Shown here: positions 41,992-51,118 of the stretch, piece after piece | Layout: the number at the start of each line of letters is the position of its first letter | Position numbering within the stretch: position 1 is the stretch's first letter | NCBI RefSeq assembly: GCF_007556815.1 | Contig: NZ_CP041743.1 | Coordinates: forward strand, 2,046,001 to 2,110,000 | Origin: Paraburkholderia megapolitana | GTDB lineage: Bacteria > Pseudomonadota > Gammaproteobacteria > Burkholderiales > Burkholderiaceae | Length of the DNA stretch: 64,000 nucleotides | Direction: 5' to 3' | Notes under the pieces: generated by a model | Told to the model about the DNA's origin: nothing | The model's input: the letters and a program-made list of their open reading frames with translations, nothing else | The model's database searches: none | Position numbers and translations under genes: made by a program

Positions 41992-44277
41992 TTAAGGATA
42001 CTGCGCAAGCCGCACAACAGATGCCGACGAGTTGGCCGTACCGCCCGTATTGTTGATCACGTGCGTGATCTCTCCGACACCGCCTAGCGAAACCGTCGTC
42101 ATATCCTTAAACGCGATCCCTGAGCCATTGGGTGTTTCGATCGCATTGGCCAGTTTGACGCTCGAGTTGGTGCTGAAGTAACAGTAGATGCCCACTCCCC
42201 AGGCCTGGTGACTCGTGACGGAACTGGCCACCTTGTACGATGCATAGCCGTTCTCACCGCCATTCATCCAGCCCGCCTGGTTCGGTACGTCGTAAGGGGC
42301 TTCGCTTTGATAGAAGTACACCCTGCCGCCATTGCCGCTCCACAAGGTCTGGTACTGCTCGTAGTGTTCAACCGCGAGCCCGTAGATCGTTGCATTCGCA
42401 CCTGTTACGACCAGACCGTTCGTTGCCGGGTTGACAGTCCAGCCCACGCCGGTCCCGTGATCGGCACGCCACAGCCAGAAATCGTCGCCGATGACGTTGT
42501 TGCTGTTGATCTGCAAGCTCACCGTCGCCGCTCCCGCCGCAGCACCGCCCACCCGGAAAAAGAGATCGTGCAACGACGTGGGATTGGCCGAGTGATTTTG
42601 CGAACTTCCCTGCGGTCCCACCTGCAGTAGTACAGGCGAATTGGTTGTGCCCGCATCGAAGAGCAGCCCGGCTATTACCACGCCATCGACATCATCCACC
42701 GACATCGCAGTCACGCCGTTGTCGGCTTCGAGCGTAGCGATGCCAAGGCCAAGGATGACGGTGTTGGCGCGCGTTACATGCAGGTTGCCGTTCAGGTGAT
42801 AAACGCCGGGCGTGAACAAAAGGTTGAGCCCTTGGGCGAGCGCCGCGTTGAGGGTTGCGGCAGTGTCGACATTCTGCCTGGCAACATAGAACTGACTGAT
42901 CGGCAGCAACTGACCTGCTTCTGCCGCATTGACCCAGCCCGCCCCCTGGCTATTGGACTTAACACTCGGAACGAAGACGTTGTAGTGACCCGCGGTGTCG
43001 ATCGTCAGGAACGGCTTCTCTCTCGATACGGGCGTCTGGTTCACTACGACGTAAGGCGGATTCGGCCACGTTCCCGACGGTGCGTTATTGACACCGACAA
43101 ACACCATGTTCCAGTTCGAACCGATCCAGCTTCCCCATTGCGAGTTGCGCGACAACCACTGCTGTTGCGATCCGGAGTTGATCTGGCTATCGATGACGGA
43201 GTCCGCAAGGAAACCGCCGCTGGACCAGCCGCCGTTATCGTCCAGCACGACATTGCCTTTGATATGCATGCGACGCCACGGCGACGCTTGCGACACGGCC
43301 CAGCGGTCGGTACCTCCCGTACCTGAAGGAACGACCGCCATATTCTCGGCGCCGCGCCAGAAATTCTGCGTCGCGTTACCCTGGAACCAGTCCGCTTCGG
43401 CATGCACTGCGCCGTTTATCGTCACATCGTCGGGCGATTGTCCGAGGCCGAGTACCTGGGTATAGAAGCCCACATTCACGTCGACGTTGTACGAGCCCGG
43501 TTTGAAAAGCAATGCGTAACGGTTCGTGCCGAACTGATTCGTTTCCTGCTGACTGAATACGTTGTCGAGCTGACTCTGAATGCTCGATGCGGACATGGTC
43601 GGATCGAAGATCAATACATTGGGTCCGAAGTCCGGCACCGTCGAGTTCGACGCATTGATTACCGAGAACCAGTTGAAGTTGCCAACCGTTCCCGCGCTAC
43701 CCACGCTGTCCATCTGCAATTGAATCGTATGGACACCTGCTGTCAGCGTGACGTTTGACGAGAGCGTCTGCCAGTTTTGCCAGCCGCCGGTGTCGGGCAC
43801 GGAATACTCGCCGGTGGCCGACACGCCATCGACATTGAAATGGAATGTCCCACCGGGGCCGCTGTTAGCCACGCGTACCTGGAGTGCGTAGGTGCCCGCC
43901 GACGTGACGTTCACCGTGTAATTGAGCCATTCTCCTGCGGCAGCCCAACCCACGTCGTAACCGCCGCCGGTGTCGGTGGTGGCTTCGATGCTGACGCCTT
44001 CGCTAGTTCGATATTGCCCACCGTGATTCGTATTGTCCGCGGTGTAATAGCCGACGTTTAAACCACCGGAATCGAAATTCTCCACCTGAACCTGTCCGGG
44101 AACCGGCCAGGGCGTGCCTCCGAATGGACTGCCGGCTGAAGCCTGCATCACCTTGGCTGTGGCTGTGGCCGATGCATGCGCAGTGCTCTGCGCGACCGGA
44201 TTGCCATCGCCGTTGCACCCACCAAGGGCTAGCGCCAGCATACAAGCCGTAAGACACGGGTAGATTGTCGATTTCAA
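41992..44277 (-). CDS. Lipoprotein with CBM6-type module and pectate-lyase-like beta-helix
   Basis: A 761-residue exported protein. The signal peptide ends in the lipobox LGGC (Cys21). Residues about 60-190 are a carbohydrate-binding module of the CBM6 type (VQVENFDSGG, GEWLNYTVNV, GVHTIQLQM). Residues 200-760 form a right-handed beta-helix like GH55/pectate-lyase-fold enzymes. No catalytic residues can be assigned with certainty. The start is TTG 44277 behind GAGGAG at seven bases; an ATG 22 codons upstream lacks a site and would spoil the signal peptide. It probably binds or degrades plant or fungal polysaccharide at the cell surface. Confidence 0.87.
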   Translation of the reverse strand: MKSTIYPCLTACMLALALGGCNGDGNPVAQSTAHASATATAKVMQASAGSPFGGTPWPVPGQVQVENFDSGGLNVGYYTADNTNHGGQYRTSEGVSIEATTDTGGGYDVGWAAAGEWLNYTVNVTSAGTYALQVRVANSGPGGTFHFNVDGVSATGEYSVPDTGGWQNWQTLSSNVTLTAGVHTIQLQMDSVGSAGTVGNFNWFSVINASNSTVPDFGPNVLIFDPTMSASSIQSQLDNVFSQQETNQFGTNRYALLFKPGSYNVDVNVGFYTQVLGLGQSPDDVTINGAVHAEADWFQGNATQNFWRGAENMAVVPSGTGGTDRWAVSQASPWRRMHIKGNVVLDDNGGWSSGGFLADSVIDSQINSGSQQQWLSRNSQWGSWIGSNWNMVFVGVNNAPSGTWPNPPYVVVNQTPVSREKPFLTIDTAGHYNVFVPSVKSNSQGAGWVNAAEAGQLLPISQFYVARQNVDTAATLNAALAQGLNLLFTPGVYHLNGNLHVTRANTVILGLGIATLEADNGVTAMSVDDVDGVVIAGLLFDAGTTNSPVLLQVGPQGSSQNHSANPTSLHDLFFRVGGAAAGAATVSLQINSNNVIGDDFWLWRADHGTGVGWTVNPATNGLVVTGANATIYGLAVEHYEQYQTLWSGNGGRVYFYQSEAPYDVPNQAGWMNGGENGYASYKVASSVTSHQAWGVGIYCYFSTNSSVKLANAIETPNGSGIAFKDMTTVSLGGVGEITHVINNTGGTANSSASVVRLAQYP

Positions 44278-44847
44278 TCTAATCTCCTCGAATGGTTTTA
44301 TTGCAGTTCGGCACCACGGCACAACGCCGCTTGTCGGCGACAAGCACGTACGGTCGATCGAATTGCTTAAGCAGTGTGCTGGTGAGACGCCTGGCGTATG
44401 CCACGCGCATTGCTTCGGCTAAACGCTGGCGTGGCAAGAATCGTTAGTGCAACCAGGCCACGTAGCCGATTACATCGAGCGCAACCGGGAACCCTTGAAC
44501 AGGATCGCTGCGTCAGGTCCCGCTAGAGCAGAAACGGTTTCTCTCTTGATGTTCCATTACACCCACCGGTCGCTTGCCTGGTTGGCAGGCTTCGGGTGCA
44601 TACAGGGTTCCATCAATCCTAGTCGCAGGTAAACTTAAGATTCACCTATCCACTCAGATAGGTGGCGTTAGCGTGACATCCAAATCGCAGCGGGATTCGT
44701 CAATACCCGAAGTAGGTGCGCCCTCAAAGTACTCGTCACAGAACGTGTGCATGGGCGAGATGTGTCCATTCGCTTTTGAATCGACTACATAAAAACCGAC
44801 CCCGGCATACGCATATCTACCCCGTGCCTCTTCAGGAGATGATCCGC
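44278..44847. other. Intergenic region with a perfect inverted repeat
   Basis: About 570 bases between divergent genes. A perfect dyad CACCTATC-N6-GATAGGTG lies at 44643-44664, about 185 bases before the Tat-exported SnoaL-like gene. It could be an operator or a short hairpin without a T tract. No ORF here is convincing. Confidence 0.5.
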
Positions 44848-45993
44848 ATGACTGCTTTTAGCCGCCGCAAATTTCTTGGCTCCATGGCCGCAGCTGTGCC
44901 GTTCGCTGTCATGGCGGACCGCGCGCTCGGTGTCTCTGCGGGAGCTGGTTCGGCTATCTCCGCGGAGATCACGAGCGAACAAACGTGGGCTTTCTTTCGC
45001 GCTTTCTATCAGGACTGGGACAGCGGAGATCCAGCCCGTGTGGTCGCACGTATGGCGCAATCGAGCGCATTTACGTTTTCGGATGCCACGCTTAACCTTT
45101 TGTTCCAGGGAATCAGTACCTTCACTCCTGCGATATCGCAGTTGATCAGTAGCGAGGTACAGGTGCTCGGTACCGCGAATGTCGCCACGCTCTTTCATGC
45201 GACAGGCGACATCAACTATGGCGCCATCATTGAAGAGGTTAGTGTTCGCAACGCGTTCTTTTCGACGAACGCGCTGACGGCACAGAGAGTGTTTGATTTC
45301 GATAGCGGTCTGGTCATCAGGATGACCGACTACTGGGATTCCCGCGAGATGGGCGAGTCCGACATTGTCGGTCCCGCTGTGACTCAGGGTGTCGCATTTC
45401 CTAACGCACCTATCCACCCGGGCGGCGTCCCCCGTTCGTCGACGACGCCCGCGGCGCCCGGACCACTGGCTCTCACGACGAGCGTTACGGGCCAGCCCTC
45501 TGCCTCTGCCGAGATGATCGACTTCGCACAACAGTTTCACGCCGCGCTGTGCAGCGCGAACGTCAACACGATCCTGTCGTTCTTCACCGACGACGCGATC
45601 TACATCAATCCGTTGATTCATCAAGGCCCTGTGCTCTACGGAAACTTCGACCAGACGACGCAGATTCAAGGACTGGACCTCATTTCACAGCTGTTTTTCG
45701 CTGTGGGAGCAGAGCTTCCGGACGGTCTGGGTTCGTCGCTCGTGCACATCGTCGGCGGCCAGAGCGGCGGCGGCTTTGAGTGGAAGGCGGGCGGGCAGTA
45801 TGCCAACACCGGTATCAATCGCAATGGTCTTAACGGTTCAACAGCAATAGATCTCTACAACGGAAAAATTCGCCGAATGTCAGTGAAGTTCGATACGTTT
45901 CAACTTCAACAATCGTCATATGATCTCATCCGGTCGCAGTTGCTTGCCGCTGGTGTCGTGGATCAGAATGCGCAGAGTTCGAAGCGGCGCTAG
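44848..45993 (+). CDS. Tat-exported protein with two SnoaL-like domains
   Basis: A 381-residue protein. A twin-arginine signal (SRRKFLGSMAAAVPFAVMA) implies folded export to the periplasm. Two NTF2/SnoaL-like cone domains follow: about 50-175 (WAFFRAFYQDWDSGDPARVV) and about 225-350 (FAQQFHAALCSANVNTILSFFTDDAIYINPL), joined by a Pro/Ser linker. ATG 44848 is nine bases after AGGAG; the ATG nine bases earlier abuts the site. An AraC regulator follows 20 bases downstream and may be co-transcribed. Catalytic activity, if any, is unknown. Confidence 0.85.
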   Translation: MTAFSRRKFLGSMAAAVPFAVMADRALGVSAGAGSAISAEITSEQTWAFFRAFYQDWDSGDPARVVARMAQSSAFTFSDATLNLLFQGISTFTPAISQLISSEVQVLGTANVATLFHATGDINYGAIIEEVSVRNAFFSTNALTAQRVFDFDSGLVIRMTDYWDSREMGESDIVGPAVTQGVAFPNAPIHPGGVPRSSTTPAAPGPLALTTSVTGQPSASAEMIDFAQQFHAALCSANVNTILSFFTDDAIYINPLIHQGPVLYGNFDQTTQIQGLDLISQLFFAVGAELPDGLGSSLVHIVGGQSGGGFEWKAGGQYANTGINRNGLNGSTAIDLYNGKIRRMSVKFDTFQLQQSSYDLIRSQLLAAGVVDQNAQSSKRR

Positions 45994-46013
45994 CGAGGTG
46001 CATATCGAATCGC

Positions 46014-46991
46014 GTGCCGCCGCCAGGCAAGACCGTCAAATTGACGGGTCATCCGCGCCTCGCTACGATGAAACAGATTGAGGCGCAGAAAGAAGGGATC
46101 GCATTCGTGGAAATCGTCGGTAGCGAACCGCACAATCTCGGCGCGGCTAGAAGGCGAGTTCATTGCTGGAGCGGCATCGAAGTGCATTCGGTGCAGCAAG
46201 AGGTATTGTGCGGTCCCGCGTGGCATCAGTTGAAGAGCGATTGTCCGGTTCTCTCCATTGTCGTGAACGAATCGGGAGGCCGATGCGAAGCTCGGCTTGC
46301 CGTCGATCAGGTCGTTAAGGCACCGAACCGGGACAGACGGAAAGTCGGTCATACAAGCCTGATACCGGGCGGTATGAGTATCTGGGGATACTCGGACGAA
46401 ATTTCGCGAGTCGATGAGCTTCGACTGGTACTCGACCCTGAGCGGGTGCTGGAAATCATGGGCGGTAAGTTTCCGCTTACGAGGCTGGATGAACCGCACC
46501 TGATGTTCTTCGACGAAGATATCCAGGCATTGGCGCGGCTACTGGCATCCATCGAGGGCGAGGCTTCCGGTTCTGGTTTGCTCGGTGACAGCTTGACTGC
46601 TGCGATCATCGCTCGTTTTGCGCGCCTTAATATGTCGGGGACGCAACCTCCGCGGCGTCTTGGTCTTTCCGGACACCAGCTCAGGGTCGTCACCGCGTTC
46701 ATGGCGGAACGTCTCGCACAACCTGTCAGGTTGGCTGAACTGGCGGCGCTAGCAGGACTTTCATCTTCTCAATTCGGGCGAGCGTTCAAGGTTTCGACTG
46801 GTGTGACGCCACACAGATGGCATCTCCAGGGGCGCATCGACTACGCCAAGCGCCTGCTCATGGATCGTAACAACAGTCTTGTCGGCATTGCGCTCGACAC
46901 AGGCTTTTCCGAACAGAGCCCGTTTACCCGAGCGTTTCGCGCGATGACGGGGATCTCTCCAGGCGCGTGGCGCCGCATCCGGTTGAAATGA
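46014..46991 (+). CDS. AraC-family regulator (paralogue of the gene at 47065)
   Basis: A 325-residue regulator. The C-terminal ~100 residues hold both AraC helix-turn-helix motifs (LAALAGLSSSQFGRAFKVSTGVTPHRWHL in pieces and IALDTGFSEQSPFTRAFRAMTGISPGAWRR in pieces). The N-terminal sensor domain contains NESGGRCEARLAVDQ, mirrored in the convergent AraC gene next door. GTG 46014 gives the longest form; ATG 46068 is equally possible, as neither has a good ribosome-binding site. It follows the SnoaL-like gene closely. Confidence 0.88.
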   Translation: MPPPGKTVKLTGHPRLATMKQIEAQKEGIAFVEIVGSEPHNLGAARRRVHCWSGIEVHSVQQEVLCGPAWHQLKSDCPVLSIVVNESGGRCEARLAVDQVVKAPNRDRRKVGHTSLIPGGMSIWGYSDEISRVDELRLVLDPERVLEIMGGKFPLTRLDEPHLMFFDEDIQALARLLASIEGEASGSGLLGDSLTAAIIARFARLNMSGTQPPRRLGLSGHQLRVVTAFMAERLAQPVRLAELAALAGLSSSQFGRAFKVSTGVTPHRWHLQGRIDYAKRLLMDRNNSLVGIALDTGFSEQSPFTRAFRAMTGISPGAWRRIRLK

Positions 46992-47064
46992 ACTAAAGGC
47001 TGAGAGTCGGGTAAGTTGTATCCGCAACCGATGACGATCTTTCACAGGCGCTGGTTCTTGAGCA

Positions 47065-47931
47065 TTACCTGTTCTGATGAATCCAGGCAGTCGGCGTGGT
47101 GCCGACGATTTCCACGAATACCCGGGAAAGATGCCCTTGATCCGCGAAGCCGGCGAGGGCTGCGACTTTCGCAAGGCATTCAGCGGGAGTGTCGATCATC
47201 AAACGTTGAGCTCTTCTCACGCGGGCGTCCATCTGCCAGCGTTGTACCGACAGACTCGTTGCGTCGCGGAAGGCTGCGCCGAATTGAGCCATTGGAATGC
47301 TCGCGATGTGGGCGAGTGCTTCAACGGTCACGGGTTGATCGAGATGGTCGAGGATGTGGGTAGAGATTGCTTCCATGGTGTTGCCCGTGAGTTTCCGGGC
47401 AAACGGGGAGACAGAGGCAAGCGGAGCACACGCTACACCATGCAATGCAGCTATTAGTGCACGCGCGAGATGGAAGCCGTATGAATCTCCTTCGCTTTTG
47501 TCATGTCGTCCAAGGATTTCCGCGCAGACCTGCACCGGTTCGTTCCGGAACATGTACCGGCTTTGCATTTCGACGATCGGGCGTGTCTCTGCGGGAGAGA
47601 GGCAGTGCGCTCCGGCCGGATCGAAGAGATAGAAGACTAGCCGCGCCCGGAGCATTTCCGTGGCATGAATCGCGACCGGCTGTCCGGTTGCAATCAGGCT
47701 TAGATGTCCGGTGCCGAAGTATTCGCCCTGTACCGGCCGATCGGCGCACATACGCACCTGGCAGCGACCGCCGATTTCCTCGACGGCCATGCACAACACA
47801 GGCTGCTCGAACGACAGTTCGATCCAGCCAGGCTCCGTCTGCCAACGCAGACTCATGACAATGCGGGTGACGCCGGGTAGATCCCATGTGTCGAGGACAG
47901 TCGCCTTAACGCCGTGCTCCGCGCGGATCAT
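47065..47931 (-). CDS. AraC-family regulator (paralogue of the gene at 46014)
   Basis: A 288-residue regulator. The C-terminal helix-turn-helix pair (LAHIASIPMAQFGAAFRDATSLSVQRWQ in pieces and VAALAGFADQGHLSRVFVEIVGTTPTAW in pieces) and a sensor domain with VLCMAVEEIGGRCQVRMCADRP correspond to the neighbouring AraC protein. Its start lies 12 bases after the stop of the MarR gene on the same strand, so the two are probably co-transcribed from the operator region at 48438-48492. It is a likely second regulator of the aromatic cluster. Confidence 0.9.
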   Translation of the reverse strand: MIRAEHGVKATVLDTWDLPGVTRIVMSLRWQTEPGWIELSFEQPVLCMAVEEIGGRCQVRMCADRPVQGEYFGTGHLSLIATGQPVAIHATEMLRARLVFYLFDPAGAHCLSPAETRPIVEMQSRYMFRNEPVQVCAEILGRHDKSEGDSYGFHLARALIAALHGVACAPLASVSPFARKLTGNTMEAISTHILDHLDQPVTVEALAHIASIPMAQFGAAFRDATSLSVQRWQMDARVRRAQRLMIDTPAECLAKVAALAGFADQGHLSRVFVEIVGTTPTAWIHQNR

Positions 47932-47943
47932 GAGCAGCGGCCT

Positions 47944-48408
47944 CTAATCCGACTCGTCGAGCTCGCCGGCGTTCTTGTACAGCTTGAGCAGCATCGAGCG
48001 AAGCGCGCGCACATCGCCTGGGGCAAAGCCTGAAAGGATCACCGACTCATGGCGTTTTGCGACCGGAACGATGGTGAGCGCAAGTTCCTCTCCCTTTTCG
48101 GTCAGGACAATCCTGACCGATCGTCCGTCCGTCGTGCTGCGCTCGCGTTTCACCAGTTCCTGGTCCTCGAGACGATCGATGATTCTGGACAACGCCGAAA
48201 TGTCCGATGACGCATGGAGCGATAGTTCAGACAGTGTCTGGCGCGGATCGTACAGAAGCGACGCGCAGACGCGCCATTCGCTAAGACTGAGGCCAAAGGG
48301 TTTGAGCGATTTTGCGAATGCGTTCCCCATCCGGGTAGTCGCACGTGCCATCAGAAAGGGGATCGCTTTTTCCAGATCTTTGAGTGACAGGGGAGTGTTC
48401 ACGGTCAT
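47944..48408 (-). CDS. MarR-family repressor of the aromatic-acid cluster
   Basis: A 154-residue winged-helix dimer protein. LSLSEWRVCASLLYDPRQTLSELSLHASSDISALSRIIDRLEDQELVKRE in pieces covers helices 2-4, and STTDGRSVRIVLTEKG is the wing. It is divergent from the decarboxylase operon across a 166-bp region holding two identical-core palindromes. MarR proteins usually bind such sites as dimers and let go on binding an aromatic ligand. The same palindrome pair lies before the FAD monooxygenase at 59.5 kb. Confidence 0.92.
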   Translation of the reverse strand: MTVNTPLSLKDLEKAIPFLMARATTRMGNAFAKSLKPFGLSLSEWRVCASLLYDPRQTLSELSLHASSDISALSRIIDRLEDQELVKRERSTTDGRSVRIVLTEKGEELALTIVPVAKRHESVILSGFAPGDVRALRSMLLKLYKNAGELDESD

Positions 48409-48437
48409 CGATGATTTAAGGGTTTACGCGGAGAACA

Positions 48438-48492
48438 TGTATTTGATAAATCAATTATACTCCGCTGCAATGTAATTGATAAATCAAATACA
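48438..48492. promoter_or_regulatory. Tandem MarR operators before the decarboxylase operon
   Basis: Two copies of the core TTGATAAATCAA (48443-48454 and 48476-48487), each flanked by TGTA(T/A) on the left and an AT-rich mirrored half (TTATA, ATACA) on the right. The second is nearly symmetric over 22 bp. Start-to-start distance is 33 bp, three helical turns, so both dimers would sit on the same face. Confidence 0.82.
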
Positions 48493-48574
48493 TTGTTACC
48501 CGAAATGACCCTGGGTGATGCCCTGATCGCCTTCTCGAAACTGAGGTCGCGATGCGTTGAACTGGAGCAGCTCG

Positions 48575-49546
48575 ATGAGAAACAAGATTGCGCTTGAAGA
48601 ACACTTCGCGATAGATCTCACGATCGATCAGTCGAAAATCTATGCGCCTCCCGTCTTCTGGGAGACGCTGAAATCGAACCTGCTGGACATCGAGCAGCAG
48701 CGGCTCGAACGGATGGAGCAGGGCGGGACCGAATATTCAATCCTGTCGCTCAACTCACCTGGCATCCAGGGCATCCCGAACAGCAAACAGGCAATCGATG
48801 TAGCGAGACGGGCCAACGATGTCCTTGCGGAACATGTTGCGCGTCATCCAAAACGCCTCGGTGGATTTGCCGCATTGCCGATGCAGGACCCCGAAGCCGC
48901 GGCGCGCGAGCTGGAGCGCAGCGTGAAGGAGCTCGGATTTCACGGCTTCATGGTGAATGGCTTTTCCCAGGTGGGCGATGCCGAAAATGTCGTGTACTAC
49001 GACGCTCCGCAGTACGCCGATTTCTGGACCAGCACGGCTGCGCTCGGCAAGCCTTTCTATATGCATCCGCGGGACCCGCTGCCGTCGCGTGAACCGATCT
49101 ACGACGGTTTCCCATGGTTGACCGCCGCAACGTGGGCGTTCGCGGTTGAAACGAGTATCCACGCATTGCGGCTGATCACGTCAGGTCTCTTCGACCGCAA
49201 CCCGACGTTGCAGATGATTCTTGGTCATCTCGGCGAGGGCATTCCGTTCAACGTCTGGCGTGTCGATCACATTCTGCAAAAAGCGCCGCGAGGACTGCCG
49301 TGCAAGCGCAGCGTCGGTGAATATCTAAGAGAAAACGTCTACGTCACGACCAGCGGCAATTTTAGAACGCAGACGCTTCTATCCACGATGCTGGAAGTGG
49401 GCAGCGACCGCATCATGTACTCGGTGGATTACCCATTTGAAACGCATGACGAAGCGTCCCAGTGGTTCGACACGTGCTCGATCAGCGAAACCGATCGCGT
49501 GAAGATCGGGCGCGAAAACGCGCGACGTCTGTTTGGTCTTGAGTGA
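48575..49546 (+). CDS. Gamma-resorcylate-type (2,6-dihydroxybenzoate) non-oxidative decarboxylase
   Basis: A 323-residue amidohydrolase-2 decarboxylase. It strongly resembles gamma-resorcylate decarboxylase: metal ligands at matching positions E8 and H10 (KIALEEHF), H164 (FYMHPRDP) and D285 (SVDYPFE), plus H218 in GHLGEG. Such enzymes remove the carboxyl group of 2,6-dihydroxybenzoate, salicylate or 2,3-dihydroxybenzoate reversibly. ATG 48575 has GGAG seven bases before it. It is the first gene of the operon downstream of the paired MarR operators. The exact ring substrate cannot be read from sequence. Confidence 0.88.
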   Translation: MRNKIALEEHFAIDLTIDQSKIYAPPVFWETLKSNLLDIEQQRLERMEQGGTEYSILSLNSPGIQGIPNSKQAIDVARRANDVLAEHVARHPKRLGGFAALPMQDPEAAARELERSVKELGFHGFMVNGFSQVGDAENVVYYDAPQYADFWTSTAALGKPFYMHPRDPLPSREPIYDGFPWLTAATWAFAVETSIHALRLITSGLFDRNPTLQMILGHLGEGIPFNVWRVDHILQKAPRGLPCKRSVGEYLRENVYVTTSGNFRTQTLLSTMLEVGSDRIMYSVDYPFETHDEASQWFDTCSISETDRVKIGRENARRLFGLE

Positions 49547-49568
49547 TACGAGGAAAAGGAGAATTCAG

Positions 49569-51038
49569 ATGTCCGTGACTGAGCTGGCACCCGCAGACGT
49601 GTGGCGCAACAGGATCTATAGCGGCGGTTGGAAAACCGGAGGCGCGGGAACGATCGCGGTGACGGAGAAGGCGACCGGCATCGAAATCGGCTCGGTTGGC
49701 GCTGCATCGGCCGCCGATGTGTCGGCTGCCGCTGCGATCGCAACCGAGGCACAACGCGCCTGGGCCGCAACACCCGGGCCACAGCGCGGCGATGTGTTGC
49801 GCGAGGTCGCTCGCTTGTTGCAGGAGCATCGAGAGGAGATCGCGCGTCAGATTGTCCGGGAGACCGGATCGATACGGCCGAAGGGTTATCTCGAGGTGAA
49901 GCTGGCGATACGCGAGATCCTGGAAGGTGCTGCGTTGGCCAGTCAGTCAACCGGGGTGATCACGACCAGTGACGTGAGGGAGCGGCATAGCGTCGCGCGC
50001 AGGGTGCCGATGGGTGTGGTCGGCGTCATTACTCCATGGAATTCGCCCTTGATACTTGCAGCGCGAGCGATTGCGCCGGCGCTCGCCACCGGCAACGCAG
50101 TGCTGCTTAAGCCCGATCCGCAAACACCGGTTAGCGGCGGCATCCTGTATGCGTGTCTGCTTGAGATTGCAGGGTTGCCCGAAGGACTGTTCCACGTCCT
50201 TCCCGGTGGCGCAGAAACGGGCGACGCCCTAGTGCGCGACCCGCAGGTCAACATGATCAGCTTCACGGGGTCCACGCGGGTTGGCCAGGCGATCGGCTCC
50301 GTAGCAGGCGGCCTGCTCAAGCGCGCGAACCTCGAACTCGGTGGCAAGAATCCCTACATCGTGCTCGACGACGTCGATGTCGAAGCGGCGGCGAGTGCGG
50401 GTGCATGGGGGTCGTTTTTGCACCAGGGGCAAGTCTGCATGGCCGCGGGTCGGCATCTCGTTCAGGAAAGCATTGCGGACGCATACATCGAAAGCCTCGT
50501 GCGGCGAACCAGCGCACTAACGGTTGGCGATCCTTTTAAAGGCGACTTTCATCTTGGACCGATCATCAATGAACGGCAGGCAGAAAACGTCGATCGCATC
50601 GTAGCGGACTCGGTAAGCAAGGGCGCAAAGATTCTGGCGGGCGGATCTCGCGACGGGCTGTTCTTCAAACCGACGGTCATGGTCGACGTTGTGCCCGGCA
50701 TGCCGGTGTTCGACGAAGAGATCTTCGGCCCGGTCGCGGCAGTCACCGTGTTCAAGGACGATGACGAAGCCGTTTCACTGGCCAATCAGAACCGGTACGG
50801 CCTGGTTGCGGCAGTAGCGTCTTCCAACCTGCGTCGGGCCCAGCGAATTGCCGACCGGTTGCATGCGGGCATCGTTCATATCAACGACCAGACAATCCTG
50901 CATGAAGTGTTTGGACCGATGGGTGGTGTGGGTTTGTCCGGTAACGGGCATAACTACAGCACATTGACCAACGCCGACCAGTTCACGGAGTGGCAGTGGG
51001 TGACGACGCGTGACGACCTGCCGGCCTATCCATTCTAG
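49569..51038 (+). CDS. NAD(P)-dependent aromatic aldehyde dehydrogenase
   Basis: A 489-residue aldehyde dehydrogenase. GVVGVITPWNSPL, the general-base Glu in LELGGKNP, the nucleophile Cys in GQVCMAAGR and EIFGPVAAV are present. It most resembles benzaldehyde/vanillin dehydrogenases by the HQGQVCM motif and lack of a long extension. AAGGAG is eight bases before ATG 49569. It lies 22 bases after the decarboxylase and would oxidise an aromatic aldehyde to the acid that enters the pathway. Confidence 0.9.
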   Translation: MSVTELAPADVWRNRIYSGGWKTGGAGTIAVTEKATGIEIGSVGAASAADVSAAAAIATEAQRAWAATPGPQRGDVLREVARLLQEHREEIARQIVRETGSIRPKGYLEVKLAIREILEGAALASQSTGVITTSDVRERHSVARRVPMGVVGVITPWNSPLILAARAIAPALATGNAVLLKPDPQTPVSGGILYACLLEIAGLPEGLFHVLPGGAETGDALVRDPQVNMISFTGSTRVGQAIGSVAGGLLKRANLELGGKNPYIVLDDVDVEAAASAGAWGSFLHQGQVCMAAGRHLVQESIADAYIESLVRRTSALTVGDPFKGDFHLGPIINERQAENVDRIVADSVSKGAKILAGGSRDGLFFKPTVMVDVVPGMPVFDEEIFGPVAAVTVFKDDDEAVSLANQNRYGLVAAVASSNLRRAQRIADRLHAGIVHINDQTILHEVFGPMGGVGLSGNGHNYSTLTNADQFTEWQWVTTRDDLPAYPF

Positions 51039-51118
51039 AAATCCGCGGCTAGGGACCGACGTCGTCGGACGTGGTCTATAGGTACGGATTTCATGCCCGA
51101 ACGGAGCGAGGAGCGAAA

